Positions 1 through 8,793 of a stretch of 37,950 nucleotides of DNA are shown here, piece after piece. The stretch comes from Gemmatimonadales bacterium. GTDB taxonomy: Bacteria > Gemmatimonadota > Gemmatimonadetes > Longimicrobiales > Gaopeijiaceae. The notes beneath the pieces are model-generated. The model made no database searches. It was not told where the DNA came from and saw nothing but the letters and a program-made list of their open reading frames with translations. Made by a program: the position numbers and the translations under genes. The first letter of the stretch is position 1; each line of letters begins with the position of its first letter. Location: NCBI GenBank assembly GCA_007695225.1, contig REED01000133.1:1-37950 (forward strand). The letters run 5' to 3'.

Positions 1-55
1 AACCGGCGACCCTCAGCTTGGGAAGCTGATGCTCTACCAACTGAGCTACGCCCGC
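1..55 (-). tRNA. tRNA-Gly (anticodon CCC), 3' part cut off by the window edge
   Basis: Read on the minus strand, the sequence starts with a 7-base acceptor strand GCGGGCG. TA and a D arm follow (GCTC/GAGC around an AGTTGGTA loop). The anticodon stem is TCAGC/GCTGA with loop TTCCCAA, so the anticodon is CCC, reading the glycine codon GGG. The variable region and the start of the T arm (GCCGGTT) reach base 1; the rest of the T arm and the acceptor 3' strand lie outside the window. The identity comes from the anticodon alone. Confidence 0.93.
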
Positions 56-76
56 TTGTGCGACACGAAATGTAGC

Positions 77-115
77 GTGGGCCCTTCCCACGTCAAGCGA
101 CGGAGAAGGGCCCAC
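77..115 (-). terminator. Inverted repeat between the TPR gene and tRNA-Gly, possible terminator
   Basis: A perfect 11-bp inverted repeat (GTGGGCCCTTC at 77-87, GAAGGGCCCAC at 105-115) encloses a 17-base loop. It lies downstream of the TPR lipoprotein gene and just upstream of the tRNA. On the minus strand it is followed by GCTACATTTCG, which is only weakly T-rich, so termination is plausible but unproven. It could instead be a processing hairpin for the tRNA precursor. Confidence 0.5.
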
Positions 116-173
116 TCAGTCCCGCGGAGGGCGCAGGAGATGTCACCACGCCCCTAGAAGGCCGGGGGCCCGG

Positions 174-1571
174 TCAGCGTACCTCGTACCGGAACCCGAA
201 GACGTTGGCCGCAGGTGCCTCCACCTGGAACACGCCGCTCTCATCCGCTCCGGGGAGTTGAATGGAGCTATCGGCGGTGCCGGCCGCATTGCCCTGGGCG
301 TCGAAGAAGTGGAACCGCAGGTTCACGGCGGTCCCCTCTGCCTCGGAGCGATTCGTGACCTGACCCACCACCACCAGGGCCTGTCCGGCAGCCTGCAGGC
401 TCATGTCATCGATGACCCAGGGAAGGGCTTCGAGACGGTCCAGCACCTGGACCGCGTCCTGCTCCCGGTCCAGGCGGACCAGGGCCTGAGCCTGGAAGCG
501 GTAGGCGTTCTCATTGTAGGGGTCGATGTCGGTCAGGTGCTCGCTGACCCGCTCGAGACCTTCCCATTCTTCGGCAAGGAAGAGGGTCTGGGCCAGGTTC
601 AGAGCCGCATCCCGGTGCTCGGGGACTCCATCGAGAACGGCCTGGAATGCCTGCGCCGCCCCATCAAACTCATCGACCTGATAGAGGCCGACCCCGATGC
701 TGAAGTAGTCCGCCGGAGAGAGACCCGGCCGCTGGAGCAGATCCGCAAAGAGCGCTTCTGCACGCTCAGCCTGGCCTCCTGCCACCAGGGCGGCGGCGTA
801 GGTGGAAAGCAGATCCATGTTGTCCGGATCCCGCTCCACCAGGACTTCGAAGGCATCGGCGGCCTCGGCATAACGCTCCGTCCGAAGGAGGAGCTGCGCC
901 TTGTTGAACTGGGCCACCTCCAGGGATTCCATCCAGTTCTCCCGGGTATCGGCATCCACCCGATCAGTCCAGGGCCCCTCGATCACCTCGATGGCCTGGG
1001 AGAAGTAGTCGATGGCCCGATCATCCTCCCTTTCCTGGGCATAGATGGACGCCAGATTCAGCATGGCCTCGGGACGGTTCTGGTAGATGGTGTGCGCCCG
1101 CTCGAACTGGTACACCGCTGCGGCGTCATCTCCGGCCTCGATGGCCTCGAACGCCAGGTTGTACTCGTCGATCCAGGCCTGCTCCCGGAGTCCCATGGTC
1201 TCCATGATGTACCGGGGATAGATCTCCTCGGCCCGGTCCAGCATCTCAGCCGCCTGCTCCAGCTCCCCCAGCCCCAGAAGGGCTTCCCCGGCCTGGAAGT
1301 AGGACTGGGGATTCTCGGGATCGGCTTCGATCCCCGCACGAGCCTCCTGCAGGGCCTGCTCAAAGTTGCCCTGAAGCAGGTAAAGCGTGGCCTGCCCGGT
1401 GTGCTCGTTGTCCCGCGGTTCCGTCCCTTCAGGAAGCTCTGCTACCCAATCAGGAAGGTCTTCGGGGGCACCCAATCCCGTAGACACGCTCGGCCCGTTC
1501 CCGGCGGACGCACATCCGCCCAGGGCGAGGGCGAAGGCCAGGGCCGCCGTGGCACCGAATCGAACTCTCAT
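174..1571 (-). CDS. TPR-repeat lipoprotein with C-terminal FxLYD-like domain
   Basis: The predicted product is 465 residues. It begins with a lipoprotein signal: charged start, hydrophobic stretch, and lipobox LGGC with the acylated cysteine at residue 20. It should therefore be an envelope lipoprotein. From about residue 55 to 390 the chain is made of tetratricopeptide-like helix pairs, with repeated patterns such as A-x-x-x-Y and DP at unit ends; TPR arrays usually bind other proteins. The last 75 residues look like an FxLYD-type beta domain (VVVGQVTN, then FFDAQGN, then LPG). The ATG start is well supported by an AGGAGG Shine-Dalgarno eight bases upstream. The gene stands alone, with gltX 154 bases upstream and tRNA-Gly downstream. 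The binding partner is unknown. Confidence 0.85.
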   Translation of the reverse strand: MRVRFGATAALAFALALGGCASAGNGPSVSTGLGAPEDLPDWVAELPEGTEPRDNEHTGQATLYLLQGNFEQALQEARAGIEADPENPQSYFQAGEALLGLGELEQAAEMLDRAEEIYPRYIMETMGLREQAWIDEYNLAFEAIEAGDDAAAVYQFERAHTIYQNRPEAMLNLASIYAQEREDDRAIDYFSQAIEVIEGPWTDRVDADTRENWMESLEVAQFNKAQLLLRTERYAEAADAFEVLVERDPDNMDLLSTYAAALVAGGQAERAEALFADLLQRPGLSPADYFSIGVGLYQVDEFDGAAQAFQAVLDGVPEHRDAALNLAQTLFLAEEWEGLERVSEHLTDIDPYNENAYRFQAQALVRLDREQDAVQVLDRLEALPWVIDDMSLQAAGQALVVVGQVTNRSEAEGTAVNLRFHFFDAQGNAAGTADSSIQLPGADESGVFQVEAPAANVFGFRYEVR

Positions 1572-1725
1572 CCAGCTATCCTCCTCATCACATTAGGACA
1601 GAACATCGGAACGTGGAAACGGACCGCTCTTCCCTTACCCCACCTTGGAGGGCTACCAGGAAACGGTCCGAGATTTCATAACCCCGAAAGGTAGGGAGGG
1701 TCCGTTCCCGAGGTCAAACCCGACG

Positions 1726-3171
1726 TCAATGATCCAGGGCCAGACGGAAGCGGCGCAGGGCCTCCTCCTTCCCGACCGCCGCCAGGATCCCGGCCAATTC
1801 GGGGCCCGACGCCTCGGCGGTGAGAGCCAGGCGGAGTGGGTGGAAGAGCGCCGGCCCCCGAGCGCCCAACGTCTTGCCACAGGACCGTATGGCGGCGTTG
1901 ATGGGACCCGCCTCCCACTCCTCCAGGGCAGAGAGGGTCTCCATGACCCCCTGCAGAATACGGACTCCCTCGGCTCCTTCCCGTCGAACCTCCTCTCCTG
2001 CGGCGGCCAGGGCCTGGGGGTCGGGATGGAGGAAGCGCAGCGCCGGGCCGATGTCGGAGAAGACCGCGATCCGGGTCCTGACGGCCTCCACGGCCCGCTC
2101 CAACTCCTCCCGGGTCATGGCGGGAGCCTCAGGAGGGAGGTGCGGGGTCACGGCCTCCGCCAGTTCGGTGACCGTCATCCTCTGGATGTGCTGCTCGGAA
2201 ACCCAGCGAAGCTTGTCGGGATCGAAAACCGTATCTGATGCACCCACCCGCTCCAGGGTCATCTCCTGGATCAGCTCCTTCCGGCTGAGGATCTCCCGGT
2301 CGTCCCCCGGGGACCACCCCAGGAGGGAGAGGTAGTTCACGACGGCATCCGGGTGATACCCCTGGGCCTGGAGTTTCCCGACGCCGGCGGCCCCCTCCCG
2401 CTTGGACAGCTTGCGCCGATCGGCGCCCAGGACCATGGGCAGATGGGCGAATCGGGGACGAGGCGACCCCAGGGCATCGAAGAGAAGGGCGTGCTTGGGA
2501 GTGTTGGAAAGATGGCCCGCCCCCCGGATCACATGGGTGATCTCCATGGCCACATCATCCACCACCACGGCGAAATTGTAGGTGCTACGGCCATCGGAAC
2601 GGAGAATGACGAAGTCACCTACATCGTTTCCATGAAATGAGATCTCCCCACGGATCTCGTCGTCGAACCGTACCACGCCATCCGGCACCCGGAAGCGGAG
2701 GGCGGCCGGCGCGCCCGCTTCCGCCCGGCGGGCCCCCTCCTCCGGGGGTAGACCGCGGCACCCGCCGGGGCACCCCGGTCCCGCTGCCGGATCGAAGGGG
2801 GAGCCGTCCCCAGGCAGATCTTCCCCCTCCCTCTCCTCCTCCACGCAGAAACAGCGATAGACGTACCCCTCCGCCAGGAGACGAAGGGCGGCGGCCCGGT
2901 GGAGTTCTCCCCGCTCGCTCTGACGGTAGGGTCCGAAGGGACCGGGGCGATCCGGTCCCTCGTCCCACTCCAACCCGGCCCACCGGAGATCATCCAGGAT
3001 TCCCTCCAGGGAGCCCTCCCGGTTCCGGACCCAGTCGGTATCCTCCACCCGGACCACGAAGGCACCCCCATGGTGCCGGGCGAACAGGTAGTTGAACACC
3101 GCCACCCGGAGGTTTCCCAGGTGGAGGTCACCGGTGGGGCTGGGGGCGAAGCGGGTGCGAACGGACGTCAT
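1726..3171 (-). CDS. gltX: Glutamyl-tRNA synthetase
   Basis: This class I aminoacyl-tRNA synthetase charges tRNA-Glu with glutamate in the cytosol. The 481-residue length is normal for GluRS and includes the anticodon-binding C-terminal half, which argues against the short Glu-Q-tRNA(Asp) synthetase. The HIGH-type signature is PSPTGDLHLGN (residues 10-20) and the KMSKS-type loop is KLSKR (254-258). Cysteines 107, 109, 134 and 138 follow a CxC-x24-C pattern like the zinc site of E. coli GluRS, with Cys in place of the usual final His. The start overlaps the uvrC stop as ATGA, so translation is probably coupled. Whether the enzyme also charges tRNA-Gln cannot be told from this window. Confidence 0.96.
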   Translation of the reverse strand: MTSVRTRFAPSPTGDLHLGNLRVAVFNYLFARHHGGAFVVRVEDTDWVRNREGSLEGILDDLRWAGLEWDEGPDRPGPFGPYRQSERGELHRAAALRLLAEGYVYRCFCVEEEREGEDLPGDGSPFDPAAGPGCPGGCRGLPPEEGARRAEAGAPAALRFRVPDGVVRFDDEIRGEISFHGNDVGDFVILRSDGRSTYNFAVVVDDVAMEITHVIRGAGHLSNTPKHALLFDALGSPRPRFAHLPMVLGADRRKLSKREGAAGVGKLQAQGYHPDAVVNYLSLLGWSPGDDREILSRKELIQEMTLERVGASDTVFDPDKLRWVSEQHIQRMTVTELAEAVTPHLPPEAPAMTREELERAVEAVRTRIAVFSDIGPALRFLHPDPQALAAAGEEVRREGAEGVRILQGVMETLSALEEWEAGPINAAIRSCGKTLGARGPALFHPLRLALTAEASGPELAGILAAVGKEEALRRFRLALDH

Positions 3172-5063
3172 GGAGCTTCCGGGTTCGGGGGAATGATGGG
3201 GGAGGAGGGAGCGGGGGGTCCCTCCGGAGTCTCCCCTTCCCCCTGAAGGTAGGAAAGGACCCGTTCGGCCAGAACCCGGGAGAACCCGGGAACCCGGATC
3301 ACCTCTTCCACGCCTGCCGCGACGATGCCCTCCACCGAGCCGAACCGGGTGAGGAGCGCCTGCTGGCGTCCCGGGCCGATCCCGGGGATCTCCCCCAGTC
3401 GGCTCTGGATGGTCCGACGGGTGCGAAGCTTCCGGTTGTACGAGACGGCGAAGCGGTGGGCCTCGTTCCGCAGACGTTGCAGGAGTCGGAGGGCCGGCTC
3501 CCGACGGGGAATCCGGACCGGGTCGCGCCGTCCGGGAAGGAACACCTCCTCCTCCCGCTTGGCCAGGGCCGCCACGGCCACCTCCTCGGCCCCCAGTCGC
3601 TTCAGCACGGGAAGGACGGCTGAAAGCTGCCCCCGTCCTCCATCCACCACCAGGAGTTCAGGAAGAGGCTCCTGTCCTTCCAGCCTCCGGGACAGGTACC
3701 GCTCCACCGCTTCGGCCATGGAGCGAAAATCGTCATTCCCCCAGTCCCCCCGGATCCGCATGTGCCGGTAGAGGGACTTCCGGGGCTCTCCGTTCTCGAA
3801 GGCCACAGCGGAGGCCACCACCTCCGTCCCCTGGAAATGGGAGATGTCGAAACAGACGATGAACCGGGGAACCACCTTCAGGTGGAGACGGTCCTGGAGT
3901 TCATACAGGACGGCTTCGGCCCGGTCCGGCGCTCGCTCCAGCTCGGTGACCCGATCCTCCAGGAGGTGCCGGGCGTTGGTGGCCGCCAGCTCCACCAGGC
4001 GATGCTTCGCCCCCCTCTCGGGGACCCGGAGGTGGACCCGGCGACCCCGGCGCTCCGAGAGGACCTCTTCCAGGACCTCCCGATCGGCGAAGTCCTGGGG
4101 AAGGAGGAGTTCCGCCGGGAGGTCCTGATCGCCGGCCTCCCCCCGCCCCAGGTAATAGAGGGCCGCGAATCGTCCCAGGAGATCCGCCTCCCCCTCCTCG
4201 CCGATCCCTGAAAAACGATGGGTCTCCCTCCCCAGCAGGGTCCCTTTCCGGATCCGGAGGACCACCGCCGCCCCCAGTTCCCCATCCCGGGCCACCCCCA
4301 GGACATCCTGATCTCCCCCCTCGAAGCGCTCCACCCGCTGCTCCCGGGCGATGGAGGCGAGACCCTCCAGGACGTCCCGGTGGCGGGCGGCTTCCTCGAA
4401 GCGGAGCTCCCGGGCCGCCTCCTCCATCTTCCCCGCCACCTCCCGCTCCAGTCCCTGGGTATCCCCGCCCAGGATCCGGAGGATCTCGTCGACCATCTCC
4501 CGGTAGTCCTCCCGGGTCTGGAACCCTACGCAGGGGGCCTGGCACCGTCCGATGTGGTAGTCCAGGCAGGGACGGGGAGGTGCTTCCCTGGGAAGGTCGT
4601 AGCGACACGACCGGACGGTGTAGAGGCGCTTCACCACCTCCAGGGCCTGCCGCAGGGGACCCACCGACGTGAAGGGACCGAAGTACCGGGCGCCGTCGCC
4701 CCGGAGACGCCGGGTGACGAAGACCCGGGGAAAGGGCTCCTGGACCGTGACCTTGATGTAGGGATACCGCTTGTCGTCCCGGAGCTGGATGTTGAACGGG
4801 GGCTGATGCTCCTTGATCAGGTTGGACTCCAGGATGAGGGCCTCGGCCTCGGAACCCACCGGAATCGTCTCCACCTCCACGGCACGCCGGGCCAACTCCC
4901 GGATCCGGATCCCGCGACTCCGGTCCTCCCCTCGGAAATAGCTTCGCACCCGACTCCGTAGGGAACGGGCTTTCCCGATGTAGAGTACGCTGCCCTCCCC
5001 GTCCTTCAGGAGATACACGCCCGGTCTGGTGGGAAGATGGTCGAGCCGTCGGGCTTCGATCAT
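3168..5063 (-). CDS. uvrC: UvrABC excinuclease subunit C
   Basis: UvrC makes the 3' and 5' incisions on either side of a DNA lesion after UvrA and UvrB have loaded. The 631-residue product has the expected order. A GIY-YIG nuclease comes first (PGVYLLKDG, then VLYIGKA within residues 14-35). A UVR motif region follows near residues 205-235, then the RNase H-like endonuclease domain (FDISHFQG, then VVDGGRGQ). Tandem helix-hairpin-helix motifs near the C-terminus (IPGIGPGRQQALL, then VPGFS) complete it. It overlaps murJ upstream and gltX downstream by four bases each (ATGA), so the three genes are probably co-translated. The length is typical of UvrC. Confidence 0.97.
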   Translation of the reverse strand: MIEARRLDHLPTRPGVYLLKDGEGSVLYIGKARSLRSRVRSYFRGEDRSRGIRIRELARRAVEVETIPVGSEAEALILESNLIKEHQPPFNIQLRDDKRYPYIKVTVQEPFPRVFVTRRLRGDGARYFGPFTSVGPLRQALEVVKRLYTVRSCRYDLPREAPPRPCLDYHIGRCQAPCVGFQTREDYREMVDEILRILGGDTQGLEREVAGKMEEAARELRFEEAARHRDVLEGLASIAREQRVERFEGGDQDVLGVARDGELGAAVVLRIRKGTLLGRETHRFSGIGEEGEADLLGRFAALYYLGRGEAGDQDLPAELLLPQDFADREVLEEVLSERRGRRVHLRVPERGAKHRLVELAATNARHLLEDRVTELERAPDRAEAVLYELQDRLHLKVVPRFIVCFDISHFQGTEVVASAVAFENGEPRKSLYRHMRIRGDWGNDDFRSMAEAVERYLSRRLEGQEPLPELLVVDGGRGQLSAVLPVLKRLGAEEVAVAALAKREEEVFLPGRRDPVRIPRREPALRLLQRLRNEAHRFAVSYNRKLRTRRTIQSRLGEIPGIGPGRQQALLTRFGSVEGIVAAGVEEVIRVPGFSRVLAERVLSYLQGEGETPEGPPAPSSPIIPPNPEAP

Positions 5064-6712
5064 GGCCCTTCCCTCCCCTGGTCATCCGGACCGGTGCGTT
5101 CGGATCCAGGTCCTTCGGGGCGCGTCCCCTGGGGCCGGAATCGAGCCGGAAGGAAGGCAGAGACCGACCCCCCGACACCCATGACCCGGGTCAGGACCAG
5201 GTAGGCCACGCCGAAGGCCCCCAGCACACCCACGGCCTCCATGATGGGGTGGAGTTCGGGAAGGAGGGCCCGGACCCCGACCCCCACCAGGACCGCGCCT
5301 GCCCCTGCTGCTCCCAGCCGCCCCAGGACCCGGCCCCGGGGACCATGGCTTCCCAGGGAGCGCTGCAGCGCCCGCCGGAGAAGAGTGAGTTCCACCCAGG
5401 CACCGAGGGAGGCCCCCAGAGCCAGCCCCGCCGCTCCCAGGCGGAGCCCCTCTCCCACCTGGATGCGATCCAGGGGGAGCATGAGGGCCGCTCCCACTCC
5501 CAGGGAGAGGGCCACCCGGAGATAGGCGATCCGTGCCGGGGTCCGGGTATCCCGGAGGGCGTAGAAGGCGGAGGACAGGAGTCGGGAGGTGGCCGAAGCG
5601 CCCATCCCCAGGGCATAGGCGGCCAGGACGCCCCAGGTGAGGAGAACCTCGGGGGCCCCGAAGGCCCCGGTCTGATACAGGGCCGCGACCACCACATCCC
5701 CAAGGATCAGGTATCCCAGGGTGGAGGGGACGAGGAAAAAGGCGATCCGCTCCATTCCCCGGGAAACCTCCTGACCCAGAACCTGAGCCCCGCCGCCCCC
5801 TCGCCTCCGGGAGAGTTCCGGTAGCTCCGAGGCGGCCACCGACATCCCGAAGAGGGAAATGGGTAGGATGTAGAGGGTCTGGGCGTATCCCAGGGCCGCC
5901 ACCGCACCGGTGGCCAGGAAGGCGGCCAGGGCGTAGTCCAGCCATCCGCTGAGGTTCACCACGCCCCGGGCAGCCAGAACCGGGGTGAAGTTGCGGATCG
6001 CCTCCCGCACCCCCTCCACCTGGGTGGAGAGGGTGGGGCGAAGGCCCCCCAGGAGGCGGAGGGCCAGGGGGAGCTGGACCAGGAACTGCAGCGCTCCCCC
6101 AACGAGCGCTCCCCAGGCCAGGAGACGAACCAGGGGCTCCCCCTCCAGCCCCATGCCCCACCCCCCCACCGCCAGCGCGCCGATCATGGCGGCGTTCCAG
6201 AGGACCGGTGCGGCATAGGAGAGGAAGAAGCGGCGGTGGGAGTTCAGGATTCCCAGACACCAGGCCGAGAGGACAAGCACCGCGGTCATGGGGAAGAGGA
6301 TCCGGACCAGTCCCACCGTGACGGCCTGCCGGTCGGCGTCGAACCCGGCAAAGAAGACCCCCACCAGGACCGGTGCCAGGAGGACGCCCAGGAGCGCCAT
6401 GGCCCCGGCGGTGGCGGTGAGGAGACCGAAGACCGCCCCGGCGAAGCGCCGAGAGGCCTCCGAACGATCCTCCTCCTCCATTCCCGCGTAGATGGGGATG
6501 AAGGAAGCCGAGAGGGTCCCCTCCCCCAGGAGATTCTGGAGGACGTTGGGCATGCGCAGGGCCGCCCGCCAGGCGTCGGCGAAAGGGGATGCCCCGAAGA
6601 AGTGGGCGAAGATCCGTTCCCGGACCAGGCCGGTGATCCGACTCAGGAGGATCCCGCCGCCGACGGTGAGGGATCCCCGGGTGCGTCGGACCTCCTCAGT
6701 CTCCCGGGTCAC
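5060..6712 (-). CDS. murJ: Lipid II flippase MurJ (MviN family)
   Basis: MurJ moves lipid-linked peptidoglycan precursor across the inner membrane. The 550-residue protein is dominated by hydrophobic helices and fits the 14-helix MATE/MVF fold. The family's N-terminal pattern is clear: GILLSRITGLVRERIFAHFF, then DAWRAALRMPN and a LLGEGTLSASFIP stretch, which carries conserved residues of the substrate cavity. The tail after about residue 520 is polar and proline-rich. The start codon is GTG with no obvious Shine-Dalgarno. It overlaps the end of the upstream small membrane protein by 17 bases, so translational coupling is likely. The stop overlaps the uvrC ATG. Confidence 0.95.
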   Translation of the reverse strand: MTRETEEVRRTRGSLTVGGGILLSRITGLVRERIFAHFFGASPFADAWRAALRMPNVLQNLLGEGTLSASFIPIYAGMEEEDRSEASRRFAGAVFGLLTATAGAMALLGVLLAPVLVGVFFAGFDADRQAVTVGLVRILFPMTAVLVLSAWCLGILNSHRRFFLSYAAPVLWNAAMIGALAVGGWGMGLEGEPLVRLLAWGALVGGALQFLVQLPLALRLLGGLRPTLSTQVEGVREAIRNFTPVLAARGVVNLSGWLDYALAAFLATGAVAALGYAQTLYILPISLFGMSVAASELPELSRRRGGGGAQVLGQEVSRGMERIAFFLVPSTLGYLILGDVVVAALYQTGAFGAPEVLLTWGVLAAYALGMGASATSRLLSSAFYALRDTRTPARIAYLRVALSLGVGAALMLPLDRIQVGEGLRLGAAGLALGASLGAWVELTLLRRALQRSLGSHGPRGRVLGRLGAAGAGAVLVGVGVRALLPELHPIMEAVGVLGAFGVAYLVLTRVMGVGGSVSAFLPARFRPQGTRPEGPGSERTGPDDQGREGP

Positions 6713-6986
6713 CGGGGGAGAGCCGAGCTCCAGGGTCGGCGGGAGGGCGCTCCGCCAGGAGTCTCTGGAGGAAGTCGCTCTCCTCGTGGAGTCTCTGCAC
6801 CTCCTGGGAGAGACGGTCCACCTCTGCCTCCAGGTACTTCACCCGATCCGTCATTCCTCCATCCACCGGCTCCACTCCCCGGCTCTCGATCCGGGCCGCC
6901 ACCGCCCGGGCCAGCCGCGAGTCCAGAACGGTGGAGAGGATCTCGGGGATCAGGAAGGCCAGGACGATGACGACGATCCACCACAT
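6696..6986 (-). CDS. Small membrane protein with coiled coil, PspB-like layout
   Basis: This is a 96-residue protein with one N-terminal membrane helix (WWIVVIVLAFLIPEIL). A basic linker and a heptad-rich stretch at about residues 48-80 (YLEAEVDRLSQEVQRL) then predict a coiled coil in the cytoplasm. The layout resembles phage-shock protein B, and the ending (a hydrophobic coil, then ERP) is also similar in style, but I cannot claim homology by eye. I chose the ATG at 6986 because AGG lies eight bases upstream; a GTG two codons earlier is too close to that site. It sits directly before murJ and overlaps it, suggesting co-expression with the lipid II flippase. Confidence 0.7.
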   Translation of the reverse strand: MWWIVVIVLAFLIPEILSTVLDSRLARAVAARIESRGVEPVDGGMTDRVKYLEAEVDRLSQEVQRLHEESDFLQRLLAERPPADPGARLSPGDPGD

Positions 6987-7100
6987 GGGCACAACCTACC
7001 GGAGATCGGGAATCAGGGGCAACAGGCGGACAGACCAGATCGGGGAACGGCCCGACCCGGCATCCTCCCCTTCCTTCTACGCGTCGGAGCGCCCTGGGAT

Positions 7101-8723
7101 TCATTCTCCCCCGACGGGGTCGGGGACCGGATCCAGCCGAACCGCCGCTTCCGCCGCCTCGGCCAGCCGCCCCAGGAGGGAAGGTCCGTATCGGAACAGG
7201 TAGTAGAACGGAGAGAGCACCCGCTCCTGGGGCCGTCCCGTGGGGTAGAGGTGAAGGCGGCTCTTCTCAAGTTGCGCAAGTGCCACCTCGTTCTCCCGCT
7301 TCAGCGCCTGCATCACCTTCTTCTCCACGTCCCCCAGGAGGGAGAAGCTCTGGTTCCGGAGGTGATCCACCGGACCGGCCAGGGTGGGATCCACCCCCTT
7401 CACTGCATCGCCAAGCTCCTTGGCGGACCGGGCCACACTGCCCCGGAACCCACCAAGCGCCGCCCGAACCTCCGGAGGGATCTCGTCTCGAACCAGCTCC
7501 GATGCCAACTCATGATGAGGGCGGGCCAGCGCCTCCACCTCGAGTCCGAACTTGGCCAGGACCTTCTTCACCTTCCCTTCCAGGAGCACAGCCGAGAGTC
7601 GGGGGTGGATGACCGGCGGTTCCATCCCGTGGGCCCGGAACACGGGTGCGGTCTGGGCGAAATAGGCCATCTCTCCCGGCCCCGCCACGTAGGAGAGGGT
7701 GGGAATGAGCCGGCTTTCCACCACCGGACGGAGGAGGACGTTGGGCGAGAGGAGGGCGGGCTCGGCTTCGGCCCGGGCGGTGAGCTCCGCGAGCGTGATG
7801 GACTGCCCGGACCGGCGAAGACGGAATCCGGCCCCGTCCCGGAAAAGCCGGTCTCGGCCCCGGGGGCCTTCAAAGAAGAGGTTCACTCCCCCTGGGAGGA
7901 GAGGGACCTGAAGCCCGAACCCACCGGCTTCCAGCGCCTCGCCCCGGCGGAGGAGCTCCGCCTCCACCTCGGCGGCTCGTTCGGCCTCCGCCAGGAGGAT
8001 GGGAAGGCTCGCCGCCTGGAGGGAGGGGTGTTCGGGGGAGAGGATGAAGATCCCCTGGGGACCCAGCAACTCCTCCAGGAGGTGGGCGAAGGCGCCAGGA
8101 AGGGTCTTCCCCTCGCCGTAGCTGGCCTCCAGGAGCGCGCGCAAGGGCGGAGCGAAGTCGGAATCCGGGAGGAGCGAGAGGAAGTGCTCCCGAGCCCGGG
8201 TGACCTCGGGACCCAGCCCAACCCGGTGGAGGGGGGCCTCCTCCCGACCGACGGGAATGGGGATCTCCACCGACTCCAGCTCGTTCTCCGGGTCCAGGAG
8301 GTGGATTCGACGGACCTCCTCCCAGTCATGATCTTCCGCTGCCACCCAGAAGACGGGAAGGACAGGACGCTCCAGGAGCATCTCCAGGCGGCGGGCCAGC
8401 GCCGCCGCCGTCAGGGCCTTGTAGAGGGCGAAGAGGGGTCCACCGAAGAGACCGGGCTGCTGCCCCGTGGTGACGGCGAACCCGTCCTCCTCCACGAAGC
8501 GCTTCAGGCGGGCATCCCGATCCACGCCTCCACCCCGAAGGACGTGGGCAAGACGAACCCGGTCCTGCCGGGTGAATCGTTCCTCGACCCTTTGGGCACT
8601 GGCCCGATAGGCCTCGGGATCACCGGGGAAGCCGGAGGGGAAGAATCGTCCTGCCTCAGGGCGGTGGGCGAGGTAGCCACCCACGATGGAGGAGCCGGAA
8701 AGGGGACGGGTCAGGATCTCCAC
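7101..8723 (-). CDS. bshC: Bacillithiol biosynthesis cysteine-adding enzyme BshC
   Basis: BshC performs the last step of bacillithiol synthesis, joining cysteine to glucosaminyl-malate to give the low-molecular-weight thiol that replaces glutathione. The 540-residue length is typical. The family signatures are clear: VTTGQQPGLFGGPLFALYKA around residues 82-101, and PVFWVAAEDHDWEEV around 120-136, which form the nucleotide-binding-like core. A long coiled-coil region follows in the last 150 residues. The start is GTG with GGAG about ten bases upstream. The earlier pathway genes bshA and bshB are not in this window. A methyltransferase gene lies 70 bases upstream, with no clear functional link. 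Confidence 0.93.
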   Translation of the reverse strand: MEILTRPLSGSSIVGGYLAHRPEAGRFFPSGFPGDPEAYRASAQRVEERFTRQDRVRLAHVLRGGGVDRDARLKRFVEEDGFAVTTGQQPGLFGGPLFALYKALTAAALARRLEMLLERPVLPVFWVAAEDHDWEEVRRIHLLDPENELESVEIPIPVGREEAPLHRVGLGPEVTRAREHFLSLLPDSDFAPPLRALLEASYGEGKTLPGAFAHLLEELLGPQGIFILSPEHPSLQAASLPILLAEAERAAEVEAELLRRGEALEAGGFGLQVPLLPGGVNLFFEGPRGRDRLFRDGAGFRLRRSGQSITLAELTARAEAEPALLSPNVLLRPVVESRLIPTLSYVAGPGEMAYFAQTAPVFRAHGMEPPVIHPRLSAVLLEGKVKKVLAKFGLEVEALARPHHELASELVRDEIPPEVRAALGGFRGSVARSAKELGDAVKGVDPTLAGPVDHLRNQSFSLLGDVEKKVMQALKRENEVALAQLEKSRLHLYPTGRPQERVLSPFYYLFRYGPSLLGRLAEAAEAAVRLDPVPDPVGGE

Positions 8724-8793
8724 GCGAGGCGGGCTCCAGGTCGGGAAGGGGAAACGTGAGGTGGGGGGCGAAGGCCGCCCCCGTCGGGAGCCG

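Noticed and set aside
1620..1670. Inverted repeat CGGACCG/CGGTCCG upstream of the TPR gene
   Set aside because: Only seven base pairs around a 37-base loop with no T tract; such matches are common in GC-rich sequence.
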